A stretch of DNA of 64,000 nucleotides from Rhizobium terricola (GCF_012927355.1 NZ_JABBGK010000001.1:1048649-1112648); one strand, 5' to 3'; positions 8,774 through 19,086 are shown, counted from the stretch's first letter. The notes: a model not told the origin generated them from the letters alone. Numbers and translations: made by a program.

Positions 8774-9343
8774 ATGCCGAACTTCGTGGGAATAGAGGTT
8801 GCCGTCGAGGTGCTGAACGCGGCGCAACGGGTCATGGTCGTCGGCTGTCCGGGTGGCGGCAAGAGCACCTTGTCGCAGGCACTCTCTGCGCATTTCGGCT
8901 TGCGCTACATCTCCATGGACAAGGAGTTCTTCTGGCTGCCGGGCTGGGTCGCCCGTCCGCGCGCCGAACAGCGGGCGTTGATCACGGAGGCTGTGGCCGG
9001 CGAGCGCTGGATCATGGATGGCAGCAATCCGACAAGCTTTGATCTGCGCGTGCCTCGCAGCGATCTCGTCATATGGGCCCGCATGCGAAGACTGCTGTCG
9101 CTTTGGGGCGTGTTGACGCGGGTCGCAAAGACCTATGGTCGTACCCGTCCGGATATGGCCTCGGGCTGTCCGGAACAACTGCCAGACCGGGCGTTCCTGC
9201 GCTATATCTGGAACTTCGAGAGCGTTCACGGGCCGGTTTTCGTGCGAAACATCGATCTCCATGGTCCCGATGTCCCGGTTGTCGTGCTGAATTCACGTGC
9301 GGAAATGCGTTGCATGCTTGATCTCGCCGGTGTCCGGGCTTAA
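8774..9343 (+). CDS. P-loop NTPase, adenylate-kinase/topology-modulation-like
   Basis: A 189-residue soluble protein. The Walker A motif GCPGGGKST is at residues 24-32. It is followed by features of the small kinase group: DKEFFWLPGWVARP, a WIMDGSNPTSFDLRVPRSD strand-loop similar to the acceptor region of topology modulation (FlaR-like) proteins, and an arginine-rich lid (MRRLLSLWGVLTRVAKTYGRTRPD). The substrate is unknown. Start ATG 8774 is supported by AGGAGA seven bases upstream, which is locked in a hairpin. It stands between lipA and the COQ10-like gene. Confidence 0.75.
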   Translation: MPNFVGIEVAVEVLNAAQRVMVVGCPGGGKSTLSQALSAHFGLRYISMDKEFFWLPGWVARPRAEQRALITEAVAGERWIMDGSNPTSFDLRVPRSDLVIWARMRRLLSLWGVLTRVAKTYGRTRPDMASGCPEQLPDRAFLRYIWNFESVHGPVFVRNIDLHGPDVPVVVLNSRAEMRCMLDLAGVRA

Positions 9344-9352
9344 TCCCGGCTT

Positions 9353-9805
9353 ATGCCGCAGTTCGAAACCCGCCGCCCTGTCAGACACTCTCCGGAACAG
9401 ATGTTCGCGCTCGTCGCCGACATTGGCCGTTATCCGGAATTCCTGCCGCTCTGCGAGGCGCTCACCATCCGGTCGCGCCGCGAGCGCGACGGCAAGGAGC
9501 TGCTCGTCGCCGACATGACGGTGGGATACAAGGCGATCCGCGAGACTTTCACGACCCAGGTCCTCCTGGTTCCGGCCGAACGGGTGATCGACGTGAAGTA
9601 TATCGAGGGGCCGTTCCGCTATCTCGACAATCGCTGGCGCTTTGAGGAAACCGCGGATGGCGGTTGCCTCGTGCATTTCTTCATCGACTACGAATTCAAG
9701 AGCCGCATCCTCGGCGCCTTGATGGGCTCTATGTTCGACCGTGCCTTCCGGATGTTCGCCGAGGCCTTCGAGGCCCGCGCGGACAAGATCTACGCCGCGG
9801 CCTGA
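9353..9805 (+). CDS. COQ10/RatA-like START-domain protein (polyketide cyclase family)
   Basis: A 150-residue single START/SRPBCC domain. The pattern FETRRPVRHSPEQMFALVADIGRYPEFLPLCEAL is typical of the COQ10-RatA family, as are the VIDVKYIEGPFRYLDNRWRF and HFFIDYEFKSRILG strands and a long C-terminal helix. Mitochondrial Coq10 binds ubiquinone and aids respiration; the E. coli homologue is annotated RatA toxin, but there is no antitoxin here, so a quinone or lipid-binding role is the more likely one. It ends four bases before a convergent gene, within a shared palindrome. Confidence 0.87.
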   Translation: MPQFETRRPVRHSPEQMFALVADIGRYPEFLPLCEALTIRSRRERDGKELLVADMTVGYKAIRETFTTQVLLVPAERVIDVKYIEGPFRYLDNRWRFEETADGGCLVHFFIDYEFKSRILGALMGSMFDRAFRMFAEAFEARADKIYAAA

Positions 9806-9813
9806 GGCCTCAG
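9802..9813. repeat. 12-bp palindrome carrying both stop codons of a convergent gene pair
   Basis: CTGAGGCCTCAG is a perfect palindrome. The TGA at 9803-9805 ends the plus-strand gene and the reverse TGA (9812-9810) ends the minus-strand gene, so the only four bases between the two genes are the centre of the palindrome. Confidence 0.6.
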
Positions 9814-10307
9814 CCGGCCGCCTCTCTCAGCATTTCCAGTGCCGTCCTGACGGTCGCCAGTCTTATCCCCTCGCGGCCGAGATCGCCGTAGCGCATCTCC
9901 TTGTGCAGGAGGACGCCGCCGCGCGAGCGCGCGGCGATATGCACGAGACCGACCGGCTTCTCGTCCGAACCACCGCCCGGGCCGGCAATGCCGGTCACGG
10001 CAACGGCCAGGTCGGCCCCGGACCGGGCCAGCGCACCGGCGACCATCTGGAGCGCGGTTTCGCGCGAGACGGCGCCGAAGCCGGCGAGAGTGTCTGACGT
10101 CACGCCCAGCAGGTCCATTTTCGCCTGGTTCGAATAGGTGACGAAACTGCGGTCGACCACGGCAGACGATCCGGAAATCTCGGTCAGGGCGCCGACGATC
10201 AGCCCGCCGGTGCAGGATTCGGCCGTCGCGACGGTCAGGCCGCGTTCGGCAAAGCTCGCGATGATCCGTGCCGCCAGGGCTTCGATGTCGGGCGGGAAGA
10301 GGCTCAT
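9810..10307 (-). CDS. pncC: CinA C-terminal-type nicotinamide-nucleotide amidase
   Basis: A 165-residue single-domain protein of the CinA C-terminal (PncC) family, which deamidates NMN to nicotinate mononucleotide in pyridine nucleotide salvage. The landmarks are [10 protein letters not shown] (with the conserved Ser-Cys), [18 protein letters not shown] and [18 protein letters not shown]. The N-terminal molybdopterin-like domain of full CinA is absent. It follows ispDF with a 4-base overlap (10304-10307), so the two are translationally coupled. Confidence 0.9.
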   Translation of the reverse strand: MSLFPPDIEALAARIIASFAERGLTVATAESCTGGLIVGALTEISGSSAVVDRSFVTYSNQAKMDLLGVTSDTLAGFGAVSRETALQMVAGALARSGADLAVAVTGIAGPGGGSDEKPVGLVHIAARSRGGVLLHKEMRYGDLGREGIRLATVRTALEMLREAAG

Positions 10308-11512
10308 GCCGAGCCACCATACACGACGGTCGCCGTGGCGATCGCGGCAATGCCCTCCCGCCGCCCGACAAACCCGATCTTCTCGTTGGTCGTCGCCTTG
10401 ACCGAGCAGCGGTCAAGAGAAATGCCGAGGATCTCCGACAGTTTCTCGCGCATTTCCTGGCGATGGGGGCCGATCTTCGGCGCTTCCGCGATCAGCGAGA
10501 TGTCGGCGTTCATGATGGTGCCGCCGGCTTCGCGGACGATTTTTGCCGCATGTTCGAGGAAGATGCGGGACGGTGCCCCCTTCCACTGCATGTCGGACGG
10601 GGGGAAATGGTCGCCGATATCCCCGGCGCCGCAGGTGGCGAGCAAGGCGTCGGTCAGGGCGTGGAGTGCCACGTCGGCATCGGAATGGCCCTTGAGCTTC
10701 TGGTCGTGGGGTATGAAGATCCCGCAGAGCGTGACGCCGTCTCCGGGCTCCAACTGGTGAACGTCATAGCCGTTGCCCGTCCGCACGTCCGGCAAAGTGG
10801 GGGCGGAGAGCTTGGCGTCGGCCATGGCGATGTCCTTCTGCAGGGTCAGTTTCACGTTTTCCGGCAGGCCCTCGACGAGGCGGACCTCGAGCCCGGCCCA
10901 TTCGGCGATCGACGCGTCGTCGGTGAAGTCGGAGCGGCCGCTGTCGGCGGCGCTCTCGTGGGCGGCAAGGATCACGGGCAGGGAGAAGGCCTGCGGCGTC
11001 TGGGCCGCGAACAGGCCGGCGCGGGAAACCGTCTCCGCTACGTGGCCGTTCTCTGTTCCACGTTTCAGCGTGTCGGTGACCGGCATGGCCGGCAGGACGC
11101 AGGTCTCGCCGTCATCGAGCGCGTCGGCGATGCGGTCCAACAGGCTTTCATCGATGAAGGGCCGCACCGCGTCGTGGATCATGACATGCGTGACGCCCGC
11201 ATCCGCCATTGCGCGCAGTCCGGCGAGCACCGACGCCTGGCGGGTGCTGCCGCCTAGCGCTGTTTTCACGCCTTCGGCGCCTTCCACCTGTCCGCGAGCC
11301 GTCTCGAAGAACGCCACGTCGTCCGGGTGAATGACGGAGACGATCGTTGCCGTTCTCGGCCAGGCGAGGAAGGCTTCGAGTGTGCGGGCGATCACAGGCT
11401 TTCCGCCGATTCGTCGGTATTGTTTGGGACCTTCCACCGATGTACCGGCCCGTTCGCCGCGGCCAGCGGCGACAACAATGATGCCGATCGAGGTCCTGCC
11501 ATCCTGCTGCAT
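10304..11512 (-). CDS. ispDF: Bifunctional IspD/IspF (MEP cytidylyltransferase / MEcPP synthase)
   Basis: A 402-residue fusion enzyme of the non-mevalonate isoprenoid pathway. The N-terminal IspD domain (about 1-225) has [26 protein letters not shown] and [10 protein letters not shown]. The C-terminal IspF domain (about 240-400) has [35 protein letters not shown] and [11 protein letters not shown], with the metal-binding Asp and His. Fusion of these non-consecutive steps is typical of alphaproteobacteria. I chose ATG at 11512 because GGAAGG precedes it; an upstream in-frame ATG at 11536 has no ribosome site. Confidence 0.95.
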   Translation of the reverse strand: MQQDGRTSIGIIVVAAGRGERAGTSVEGPKQYRRIGGKPVIARTLEAFLAWPRTATIVSVIHPDDVAFFETARGQVEGAEGVKTALGGSTRQASVLAGLRAMADAGVTHVMIHDAVRPFIDESLLDRIADALDDGETCVLPAMPVTDTLKRGTENGHVAETVSRAGLFAAQTPQAFSLPVILAAHESAADSGRSDFTDDASIAEWAGLEVRLVEGLPENVKLTLQKDIAMADAKLSAPTLPDVRTGNGYDVHQLEPGDGVTLCGIFIPHDQKLKGHSDADVALHALTDALLATCGAGDIGDHFPPSDMQWKGAPSRIFLEHAAKIVREAGGTIMNADISLIAEAPKIGPHRQEMREKLSEILGISLDRCSVKATTNEKIGFVGRREGIAAIATATVVYGGSA

Positions 11513-11620
11513 TTTGCCTTCCGGTCCGTGACACATGAATTTCGCAAGCGAGGTCTATCGGCTCGAACGTTGATTTTCCAGCAGTTGCTTGAAATTTGTC
11601 GGGAGGCTCAGGATACCCCC

Positions 11621-11649
11621 TTGGCAAGACTGGAATTAGTGTCTAAAAA
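11621..11649 (+). promoter_or_regulatory. Candidate promoter of dusB-ntrBC
   Basis: TTGGCA (11621-11626), a 17-base spacer, and TAAAAA (11644-11649) lie about 37 bases before the dusB start in the gap between divergent ispDF and dusB. This is a fair sigma-70-type match. TGGCA here is not a sigma-54 site, since no GC follows at the right distance. Confidence 0.4.
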
Positions 11650-11685
11650 TCGTGCAGTTACTCAGAGTGCCCGAAAGATAGTCAA

Positions 11686-12690
11686 TTGTATTCAAACGCG
11701 CTGAATTCGCCCTTCGAGATCGGAACGGTCGCGATCCGCAATCGCGTGATCCTCGCGCCGATGTCGGGCGTCAGCGATCTGCCGTTCCGGCAAATGGCGT
11801 GGCGCTTCGGTGCCGGTCTCGTCGTGACCGAGATGGTGGCGAGCCGCGAACTCGTCCACAACGCCGCCGAGTCGTGGTCGCGCCTGCAAGGGGCAGGGCT
11901 CACTCCGCACATGGTGCAACTCGCCGGTCGTGAGGCGCACTGGATGGCGGAAGCCGCGCGTATCGCAGAGGCCAACGGCGCCGACATTATTGACATCAAC
12001 ATGGGATGTCCTGCGAAAAAAGTGACGGGCGGGTATTCCGGATCTGCATTGATGCGCGATCCCGATCATGCGCTTTCGTTGGTGGAGGCGACGGTCAACG
12101 CGGTCAAGGTGCCGGTGACGCTGAAGATGCGGCTCGGCTGGGACGAGACCATGCTGAACGCCCCGGAGATCGCGGCCCGGGCGGAGGCTGCCGGCGTGAA
12201 GATGATCACCATTCACGGGCGCACCCGGATGCAGTTCTACGAAGGGCGTGCCGACTGGGATGCGATCGCGGCTGTCCGCTCTGTGATTTCGGTTCCGCTT
12301 GCGGCCAACGGCGATGTCGAAAGCCGGGAAGATGCCGGCGAAATCCGGCGGCGCTCGGGCGCCGATGCCGTGATGGTCGGGCGCGCCTGCCAAGGGCGCC
12401 CCTGGCACGCGGGCTGGATCGCCGGCGATGCCGGACCGAAAATGGACGAGATCGCCGATCTGGCCGCGGAGCACTACGACATGATGATGGCGCATTACGG
12501 TCGTGACGTCGGCGTGCGCCATGCGCGCAAGCATGTCGGATGGTATCTCGATCGTTTTGCGCCGGCGGTTCCGGCAGCTCGGAAAGTGGAAATCATGACA
12601 TCGAAGGACGCGGATTTCGTGTCGCGGACGTTTTCGCGCTGTATCGCGGATGCGATACGGGACGGCGAAGGCCGGCGGGAGGCAGCATGA
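11686..12690 (+). CDS. dusB: tRNA-dihydrouridine synthase (DusB / NifR3 family)
   Basis: A 334-residue FMN enzyme that reduces uridine to dihydrouridine in tRNA. The landmarks are [19 protein letters not shown], the catalytic cysteine in [32 protein letters not shown], and the FMN-binding [15 protein letters not shown]. It begins at a rare TTG codon (11686), because no ATG or GTG is available before the conserved N-terminus. Older literature calls it nifR3. It overlaps ntrB by four bases and is the first gene of the ntrBC operon, a conserved arrangement in alphaproteobacteria. Confidence 0.92.
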   Translation: MYSNALNSPFEIGTVAIRNRVILAPMSGVSDLPFRQMAWRFGAGLVVTEMVASRELVHNAAESWSRLQGAGLTPHMVQLAGREAHWMAEAARIAEANGADIIDINMGCPAKKVTGGYSGSALMRDPDHALSLVEATVNAVKVPVTLKMRLGWDETMLNAPEIAARAEAAGVKMITIHGRTRMQFYEGRADWDAIAAVRSVISVPLAANGDVESREDAGEIRRRSGADAVMVGRACQGRPWHAGWIAGDAGPKMDEIADLAAEHYDMMMAHYGRDVGVRHARKHVGWYLDRFAPAVPAARKVEIMTSKDADFVSRTFSRCIADAIRDGEGRREAA

Positions 12691-13823
12691 TGGTGCAGGC
12701 AGGCGGCGGCGGACTGGCGATGGCGGTGCTCAACGCCATCCAGCATCCGGTCATCATGATCGATTCGGACGGACACGTGGCCTTCGCAAACTGGGAGGCC
12801 GAGGCCTTTTTCGGCGCGAGTGCCAGCCATCTGGCGCGACATCGGATCTCGACCTTCATTCCGTTCGGCAGCCCGCTGCTTGCACTGATCGAGCAGGTGC
12901 GCGAACGGCGGGCACCGGTGAACGAATACCGGGTCGATCTTTCCTCGCCACGGCTGGGACAGGACAAGCTCGTCGACCTCTATGTGGCGCCGGTGCTGAG
13001 CCAGCCGGGCAACGTCGTCGTGGTGCTGCAAGAGCGGTCGATGGCGGACAAGATCGACCGACAGCTCACCCATCGCACGGCGGCCCGTTCGGTCACCGGA
13101 CTTGCCTCGATGCTTGCCCACGAGATCAAGAACCCGCTTTCGGGCATTCGTGGCGCGGCCCAGTTGCTCGAGACCTCCGTTCCTGACGAGGACCGGGCGC
13201 TCACCCGCCTGATCTGCGACGAGACGGATCGCATCGTGTCGCTGGTCGATCGGATGGAGGTCTTTTCCGACGAACGTCCGGTCGATCGTGTCGCGATCAA
13301 CATCCACTCGGTACTCGACCATGTGAAGGCGATCGCCAAGGCGGGGTTTGCGCGCCACCTGCGCATCGTCGAGAACTACGACCCGTCGCTACCGCCGGTC
13401 TATGCCAATCGTGATCAGCTGGTGCAGGTCTTCCTAAACCTCGTTAAGAACGCCGCCGAAGCGATCGGCGATCGCCCGGACGGCGAGATCCAGCTGACGA
13501 CGGCCTATCGGCCGGGTATCCGTCTTTCGGTGGCAGGTTCCAGAGAGAAGATTTCCTTGCCGCTCGAATTCTGCGTGCATGACAATGGTCCGGGCGTGCC
13601 GGCAGACCTGTTGCCGCACCTCTTCGATCCGTTCATCACCACCAAGACCAACGGATCCGGCCTCGGCCTGGCGCTGGTCGCCAAGATCATCGACGGCCAT
13701 GGCGGCATCGTGGAATGCGACAGCCAGGCGAACCGAACCACCTTCCGCGTCCTGATGCCGGTGTCGAAAGACATCGCGCTCGACGATTCCATTCCGGCGA
13801 ACTCCACAGGAAGCATCCGATGA
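12687..13823 (+). CDS. ntrB: Nitrogen regulation sensor histidine kinase NtrB
   Basis: A 378-residue cytoplasmic two-component kinase/phosphatase that controls NtrC according to nitrogen status signalled through PII. It has an N-terminal PAS domain (about 12-115), the phosphorylated histidine H145 in the box [20 protein letters not shown], and an ATP-binding domain with N box ([10 protein letters not shown]), DNGPGVP and [18 protein letters not shown]. Start ATG 12687 overlaps the dusB stop (ATGA). Its own stop overlaps the ntrC start, so the three genes are tightly coupled. Confidence 0.95.
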   Translation: MMVQAGGGGLAMAVLNAIQHPVIMIDSDGHVAFANWEAEAFFGASASHLARHRISTFIPFGSPLLALIEQVRERRAPVNEYRVDLSSPRLGQDKLVDLYVAPVLSQPGNVVVVLQERSMADKIDRQLTHRTAARSVTGLASMLAHEIKNPLSGIRGAAQLLETSVPDEDRALTRLICDETDRIVSLVDRMEVFSDERPVDRVAINIHSVLDHVKAIAKAGFARHLRIVENYDPSLPPVYANRDQLVQVFLNLVKNAAEAIGDRPDGEIQLTTAYRPGIRLSVAGSREKISLPLEFCVHDNGPGVPADLLPHLFDPFITTKTNGSGLGLALVAKIIDGHGGIVECDSQANRTTFRVLMPVSKDIALDDSIPANSTGSIR

Positions 13824-15271
13824 CTGCCACCATCCTCGTCGCTGACGACGACGCCGCCATCCGCACCGTGCTCAACCAGGCGCTGACGCGCGCCGGCTAT
13901 GACGTGCGCATCACGTCCAATGCGGCAACCCTCTGGCGCTGGGTTTCCGCGGGCGAGGGGGACCTTGTGGTCACCGACGTGGTGATGCCGGACGAGAACG
14001 CCTTCGACCTGCTGCCGCGCATCAAGAAGGCCCGTCCCGACCTGCCGGTTCTGGTCATGAGCGCACAGAACACCTTCATGACCGCCATCAAGGCTTCGGA
14101 GAAGGGCGCCTACGACTATCTGCCGAAGCCGTTCGACCTGACGGAGCTCATCGCCATCATCGGCAGAGCTCTCGCCGAGCCGAAGAAGAAGCCGGCACGT
14201 CTCGACGACGACATGCAGGATGGCATGCCGCTGGTCGGCCGATCGGCAGCGATGCAGGAGATTTACCGCGTGCTGGCCCGCCTGATGCAGACGGACCTGA
14301 CGTTGATGATTACGGGGGAATCCGGCACCGGCAAGGAACTGGTGGCGCGCGCGCTGCACGACTACGGCAAGCGCCGCAACGGCCCCTTTGTGGCGATCAA
14401 CATGGCGGCGATCCCGCGCGACCTGATCGAGTCTGAACTTTTCGGCCATGAAAAGGGTGCGTTCACCGGTGCCCAGACACGCTCAACCGGCCGTTTCGAG
14501 CAGGCGGAAGGCGGCACGCTTTTCCTCGATGAGATCGGTGACATGCCGATGGACGCCCAGACACGCCTTCTGCGCGTGTTGCAGCAGGGCGAGTATACCA
14601 CCGTTGGCGGACGCACGCCGATCCGCACCGACGTGCGCATCGTCGCTGCGACCAACAAGGACCTCAAGCACTCGATCAATCAGGGCCTCTTCCGCGAGGA
14701 TCTCTATTATCGCCTCAACGTCGTGCCGCTGCGGCTGCCGCCGCTGCGCGACCGCGCCGAGGACATCCCGGACCTGGTTCGCCATTTCATCCAGCAGGGT
14801 GAAAAGGAGGGGCTCGACCTCAAGCGGTTCGATAATGAGGCGCTCGAGGTGCTGAAGGCCTATTCATGGCCCGGAAACGTGCGCGAACTCGAGAACGTGG
14901 TCCGCCGCCTCATGGCGCTCTATCCGCAGGATGTGATCTCGCGAGAGATCGTCGAGCAGGAACTGCGTTCCGACATCGCCGACAGCCCGATCGCCAAGGC
15001 CGGCGTTCCTGCCGGATCGATGACCATTTCGCAGGCGGTCGAGGAGAATATGCGGACCTATTTCGCCAGTTTCGGCGACAGTCTGCCACCGTCGGGGCTC
15101 TATGAGCGCGTGCTGACCGAGATGGAATATCCGTTGATCCTTGCAGCGCTCACCGCAACGCGTGGCAACCAGATCAAGGCGGCCGACCTGCTCGGACTGA
15201 ACCGCAATACGCTTCGAAAGAAGATCCGGGAGCTCGGTGTTTCGGTCTATCGCAGTTCGCGCTCGGCTTGA
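13820..15271 (+). CDS. ntrC: Nitrogen regulation response regulator NtrC
   Basis: A 483-residue sigma-54 activator. The receiver domain (1-120) has phospho-acceptor D53 in [12 protein letters not shown] and lysine in YDYLPKPFD. The AAA+ domain has Walker [16 protein letters not shown], an intact GAFTGA sigma-54 contact loop ([19 protein letters not shown]) and Walker [12 protein letters not shown]. The C-terminal Fis-type helix-turn-helix ends with [27 protein letters not shown]. Start ATG 13820 overlaps the ntrB stop. It is expected to act on nitrogen-assimilation promoters such as those of glnII and glnK, none of which is in this window. Confidence 0.96.
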   Translation: MTATILVADDDAAIRTVLNQALTRAGYDVRITSNAATLWRWVSAGEGDLVVTDVVMPDENAFDLLPRIKKARPDLPVLVMSAQNTFMTAIKASEKGAYDYLPKPFDLTELIAIIGRALAEPKKKPARLDDDMQDGMPLVGRSAAMQEIYRVLARLMQTDLTLMITGESGTGKELVARALHDYGKRRNGPFVAINMAAIPRDLIESELFGHEKGAFTGAQTRSTGRFEQAEGGTLFLDEIGDMPMDAQTRLLRVLQQGEYTTVGGRTPIRTDVRIVAATNKDLKHSINQGLFREDLYYRLNVVPLRLPPLRDRAEDIPDLVRHFIQQGEKEGLDLKRFDNEALEVLKAYSWPGNVRELENVVRRLMALYPQDVISREIVEQELRSDIADSPIAKAGVPAGSMTISQAVEENMRTYFASFGDSLPPSGLYERVLTEMEYPLILAALTATRGNQIKAADLLGLNRNTLRKKIRELGVSVYRSSRSA

Positions 15272-15296
15272 CACCACCTCCGGGCCGTTGCAATTT
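15268..15296 (+). promoter_or_regulatory. Candidate promoter of ntrYX overlapping the ntrC stop
   Basis: A perfect TTGACA (15268-15273) is followed after 17 bases by the weak -10 element CAATTT (15291-15296). The -35 overlaps the ntrC stop codon. It could give ntrYX separate transcription from dusB-ntrBC. Confidence 0.3.
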
Positions 15297-15402
15297 CGCC
15301 ACATTGCGTTGCTCAAAAGACACGAAGCCGTGACCCGCGGACGTCGTCGTCGTCTTGATTCGGGAATTGCATGGCATGCGCGGAGCGCGGGAGTTCTTTT
15401 TG

Positions 15403-17673
15403 ATGATCAGGCGAGCGGCGGCATCCGTTACGGATAGCGATCCTACGCCGGCGCACGACCGGCGGGCATCCTTCGCGCTTCCGGGGCTGGCGCTCGCGAC
15501 AGGCGCATTGGCCTGCGCCGTGTTTACGCTGCCGGTTCTGCTCGGGCTGACGCCAATCGAGCCGACATCCAACGTCCTGATCGCCTCGGCGATCGTCAAT
15601 TCGCTGTTCATCGTCGGCCTGATGTTCCTGATCGGTCGCGAGGTGACGCGTCTCGTCAAGGCTCGGACCCGCGGACGGGCCGCGGCGCGGCTCCATGTGC
15701 GCATCGTCGTGCTGTTCTCGATCGTCGCCATCACGCCGGCGATCCTCGTCGCCATCTTCGCGAGCATCACGCTGAACGTCGGTCTCGATCGCTGGTTCTC
15801 GCTGCGCACCCAGTCGATCGTTTCGTCATCGAGCAATATCGCTCAGGCCTACATGATGGAGAATGCGAGCTATCTGCAGGGGCAGACGGTCTCCATGGCG
15901 AACGATCTCGAGCGCAACCGGGCGCTCTATTTCCTCGACCGGACCGGCTTCGTCCAGCTGATGACCCGTCAGGCCAAGGGGCGCGGGCTGCTCGGGGCCT
16001 TCCTGGTCCGTCAGGACGGTTCGGCGATCACGCAGGCCGACATCCCGACGGACAAGCCCCTGCCGGCCATTCCGCGGGATGCGCTCGACAGCGCAGCGGC
16101 CGGCCAACCGACGCTGATCCCGCCGGGCGTGACCAACCTGGTCGGTGCGATCATCAAGCTCGATTCAATTTCCGGAACGTTCCTCTACACCATCCGCGCG
16201 GTTGATCCGAAGGTCATGGCCGCGATGCGGCTGATGGAGGAGAACACCGCCGAGTACAAGGCGATGGAGGCGGGACGGACCACGCTGCAGATCGCGTTTG
16301 CCGTTCTCTATCTCGGTTTTGCCCTGATTGTGCTGCTCGCGGCGATCTGGACGGCAATCGCCGTCGCCGACCGGATCGTCCGGCCGATCCGTCTGCTCAT
16401 CGGCGCGGCAGACAGCATTGCGTCCGGCAACCTCAACGTGATCGTGCCGGTGCGCGCTGCCGATGGTGACGTCGGCAGCCTGTCGCGCACCTTCAACAAG
16501 ATGATTTCGCAGATCCGAACCCAGCGCGATGAGATTCTCGAAGCGAAGGACGAAGTCGACGACCGGCGCCGTTTCATCGAGGCCGTGCTGTCCGGCGTGA
16601 CTGCCGCCGTCATCGGCGTCGAGGACGACGGTGTCATCACCATCGTCAATCCGTCTGCCGAATACTTCCTGGCCGTGCCGGCCGAAGAACTAATGGGGCA
16701 GAAGCTCGCTTCCGTAGCGCCGGAGGTCGATCGTGTTCTCGCCGAGGCGGCCGTGCGTCACCGCGGCGAGTATCGCGAGCAGATCAACCTCATTCGCAAC
16801 GGCAAGGAGCGGACGCTCAACGTGCAGGTCACACGAGAGGAAACCCGCGGTTCGGCCGACAGCTATGTGATCACCCTCGACGACATCACCGATCTCGTTA
16901 TCGCGCAACGGTCCACCGCCTGGGCGGACGTTGCCCGGCGCATCGCGCATGAGATCAAGAACCCGCTTACACCGATCCAGCTTTCGGCGGAGCGACTGAA
17001 GCGTCGTTACGGCAAGCACATTGCTGAAGATGATCGGGCGGTGTTCGACCAGTGCACCGACACGATCGTCCGCCAGGTGGGCGACATCGGCCGCATGGTG
17101 GACGAGTTCTCGGCCTTCGCGCGCATGCCGAAGCCCGCCAAGCAGCGGTCCGACCTGCGCGACATCCTGCGCGATTCGGTCTTCCTGCGCGAAATGGGGC
17201 ATCACGACGTGACGTTCCTGCGGGAGTTCGGCGACGAGCCGCTGGAGGGAAGCTTTGATGCCCGGATGCTCGGCCAGGCCGTCGGCAACCTCATCAAGAA
17301 CGCCGTCGAGGCGATTGAGGGCGTGCCGCGCGAAGAGCTCGGGGACGGCGGGAAGGTACTGGTACGGTCCAGCTACGACCGGGACCACGACCGGTTCGTC
17401 GTGGACGTGATCGACAATGGTCGGGGACTGCCGGTGGAGAACCGCCACCGCATCCTCGAACCCTACATGACCATGCGGGACAAGGGCACGGGCCTCGGTC
17501 TCGCGATCGTAAAGAAGATTATCGAAGAACATGGCGGGCAGCTGGAATTGCACGATGCACCGGCGGAGTTCGACCGGGGCAGGGGCGCGATGATCCGCAT
17601 CGTGCTTCCGCGTCTCGAGACGCCGGCCGCCATGGAGGACGAAAGCAACAAGGAAAAGGTCCATGGCCTCTGA
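15403..17673 (+). CDS. ntrY: Sensor histidine kinase NtrY
   Basis: A membrane sensor kinase of 756 residues from ATG 15403 (in-frame ATG 15376 and TTG 15355 are alternatives; GGAG at about 15389-15392 best serves 15403). Order: two N-terminal membrane segments plus another near residue 85-105, an extracytoplasmic sensor stretch, a further membrane segment (FAVLYLGFALIVLLAAIWTAIAV), HAMP domain (RIVRPIRLLIGAADSIASGN), PAS domain, H box ([20 protein letters not shown]), and ATP-binding domain (LIKNAVEAIEG, DNGRGLP, GTGLGLAIVKKI). It partners NtrX, whose gene overlaps by 11 bases. In related bacteria NtrYX responds to nitrogen and redox conditions. Confidence 0.95.
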   Translation: MIRRAAASVTDSDPTPAHDRRASFALPGLALATGALACAVFTLPVLLGLTPIEPTSNVLIASAIVNSLFIVGLMFLIGREVTRLVKARTRGRAAARLHVRIVVLFSIVAITPAILVAIFASITLNVGLDRWFSLRTQSIVSSSSNIAQAYMMENASYLQGQTVSMANDLERNRALYFLDRTGFVQLMTRQAKGRGLLGAFLVRQDGSAITQADIPTDKPLPAIPRDALDSAAAGQPTLIPPGVTNLVGAIIKLDSISGTFLYTIRAVDPKVMAAMRLMEENTAEYKAMEAGRTTLQIAFAVLYLGFALIVLLAAIWTAIAVADRIVRPIRLLIGAADSIASGNLNVIVPVRAADGDVGSLSRTFNKMISQIRTQRDEILEAKDEVDDRRRFIEAVLSGVTAAVIGVEDDGVITIVNPSAEYFLAVPAEELMGQKLASVAPEVDRVLAEAAVRHRGEYREQINLIRNGKERTLNVQVTREETRGSADSYVITLDDITDLVIAQRSTAWADVARRIAHEIKNPLTPIQLSAERLKRRYGKHIAEDDRAVFDQCTDTIVRQVGDIGRMVDEFSAFARMPKPAKQRSDLRDILRDSVFLREMGHHDVTFLREFGDEPLEGSFDARMLGQAVGNLIKNAVEAIEGVPREELGDGGKVLVRSSYDRDHDRFVVDVIDNGRGLPVENRHRILEPYMTMRDKGTGLGLAIVKKIIEEHGGQLELHDAPAEFDRGRGAMIRIVLPRLETPAAMEDESNKEKVHGL

Positions 17674-19027
17674 CATTCTGGTCGTTGACGACGAAGAAGA
17701 CATTCGCGAAATCGTCTCCGGCATCCTCAGTGACGAAGGACACGAGACACGCACCGCGCATGACGCGGATAGCGCGCTCGCGGCGATCTCGGACCGCGTG
17801 CCGCGGCTGGTCTTCCTCGACATCTGGATGCAGGGCAGCCGCCTCGACGGGCTGTCGCTGCTGGACGAGATCAAGACCCGCCATCCCGATCTTCCGGTCG
17901 TGATGATTTCGGGACACGGCAATGTCGAAACTGCCGTCTCCGCCATCAAACGCGGCGCCTTCGACTTCATCGAGAAGCCGTTCAAGGCCGACCGTCTTAT
18001 CCTCATTGCCGAACGGGCCCTGGAGAACTCCAAGCTCAAGCGCGAGGTGACGGAACTCAAGAAACGCACCGGGGATGCCGTGGAGCTGATCGGTACCTCT
18101 GTCGCGGTGTCGCAGCTTCGTCAGACGATCGACAAGGTGTCGCCGACCAATAGCCGCATCATGATCTTCGGGCCGTCCGGATCGGGCAAGGAGCTCGTCG
18201 CCCGGATGATCCACAAGCGCTCGGCGCGCTCCTCCGGTCCGTTCGTCACGCTGAATGCGGCCGCAATCACGCCGGATCGGATGGAAGTCGCCCTCTTCGG
18301 GACCGAAGGAACGCCGGGGCAGCCGCGGCGCATCGGTGCGCTCGAGGAGGCCCATCGCGGCATCCTCTATCTCGACGAGATCGGCGAGATGCCGCGTGAG
18401 ACGCAGAACAAGATCCTGCGCGTTCTCGTGGAACAGCAGTTCGAACGGGTCGGAGGCTCCAAGCGGGTCAAGGTCGATGTTCGCATCATCTCGTCGTCGG
18501 CCTACAATCTCGAAAGCCTGATTGCGGAAGGGCGTTTCCGCGAGGATCTGTTCCATCGCCTTGCGGTCGTGCCGGTCAAGGTGCCGGCGCTCGCCGAACG
18601 GCGCGAGGACATTCCCTTCCTGGTCGACATGTTCATGCGGCAGATTTCGGAGCAGGCCGGCATCCGTCCGCGCCGGATCGGCGAGGACGCCATGGCGGTG
18701 CTTCAGGCGAATGACTGGCCGGGCAACATCCGGCAGCTTCGCAACAACATGGAACGGCTGATGATCCTCGCACAGAGCGACAGCGCCGATTCCCTGATCA
18801 CCGCGGAAATGCTGCCGCAGGATCTCTCCGACATGCTGCCGAAGGTTTCGGCCCGCAACGACACCCACATCATGACACTTCCCTTGCGGGAGGCGCGCGA
18901 AATGTTCGAGCGGGACTATCTGATCGCGCAGATCAACCGGTTCGGCGGCAACATCTCGCGCACTGCGGAGTTTGTCGGCATGGAACGCTCCGCGCTCCAT
19001 CGCAAACTGAAGTCGCTTGGCGTATAA
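17663..19027 (+). CDS. ntrX: Response regulator NtrX
   Basis: A 454-residue NtrC-like regulator. The receiver domain has the phospho-acceptor D53 (LVFLDIWMQGS). The AAA+ domain has Walker A GPSGSGKELVARMIH and Walker B ILYLDEIGEMP. The C-terminal Fis-like helix-turn-helix is NISRTAEFVGMERSALHRKL. The GAFTGA loop required to contact sigma-54 is missing: the equivalent place reads LFGTEGTPGQPRRIG. This suggests it does not act as a classical sigma-54 activator. It is translationally coupled to ntrY, and trkA follows after 59 bases. Confidence 0.95.
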   Translation: MASDILVVDDEEDIREIVSGILSDEGHETRTAHDADSALAAISDRVPRLVFLDIWMQGSRLDGLSLLDEIKTRHPDLPVVMISGHGNVETAVSAIKRGAFDFIEKPFKADRLILIAERALENSKLKREVTELKKRTGDAVELIGTSVAVSQLRQTIDKVSPTNSRIMIFGPSGSGKELVARMIHKRSARSSGPFVTLNAAAITPDRMEVALFGTEGTPGQPRRIGALEEAHRGILYLDEIGEMPRETQNKILRVLVEQQFERVGGSKRVKVDVRIISSSAYNLESLIAEGRFREDLFHRLAVVPVKVPALAERREDIPFLVDMFMRQISEQAGIRPRRIGEDAMAVLQANDWPGNIRQLRNNMERLMILAQSDSADSLITAEMLPQDLSDMLPKVSARNDTHIMTLPLREAREMFERDYLIAQINRFGGNISRTAEFVGMERSALHRKLKSLGV

Positions 19028-19086
19028 GGACATGCGGGCGGGGGCACACCTTCCTCGCCCGTCATCAAATCGCTGAAAGAGCCATC

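Noticed and set aside
9353-9805. RatA toxin of a toxin-antitoxin pair
   Set aside because: There is no antitoxin gene beside it, and the family is better described as COQ10-like START proteins.
11621-11649. Possible sigma-54 (RpoN) promoter before dusB-ntrBC
   Set aside because: TGGCA is present, but the required GC doublet 10 bases after GG is absent (GGAATT instead); the stretch fits a sigma-70 pattern better.
19035-19061. Terminator between ntrX and trkA
   Set aside because: CGGGCG and CGCCCG can pair, but across a 15-base loop and with no T-run; readthrough is likely.
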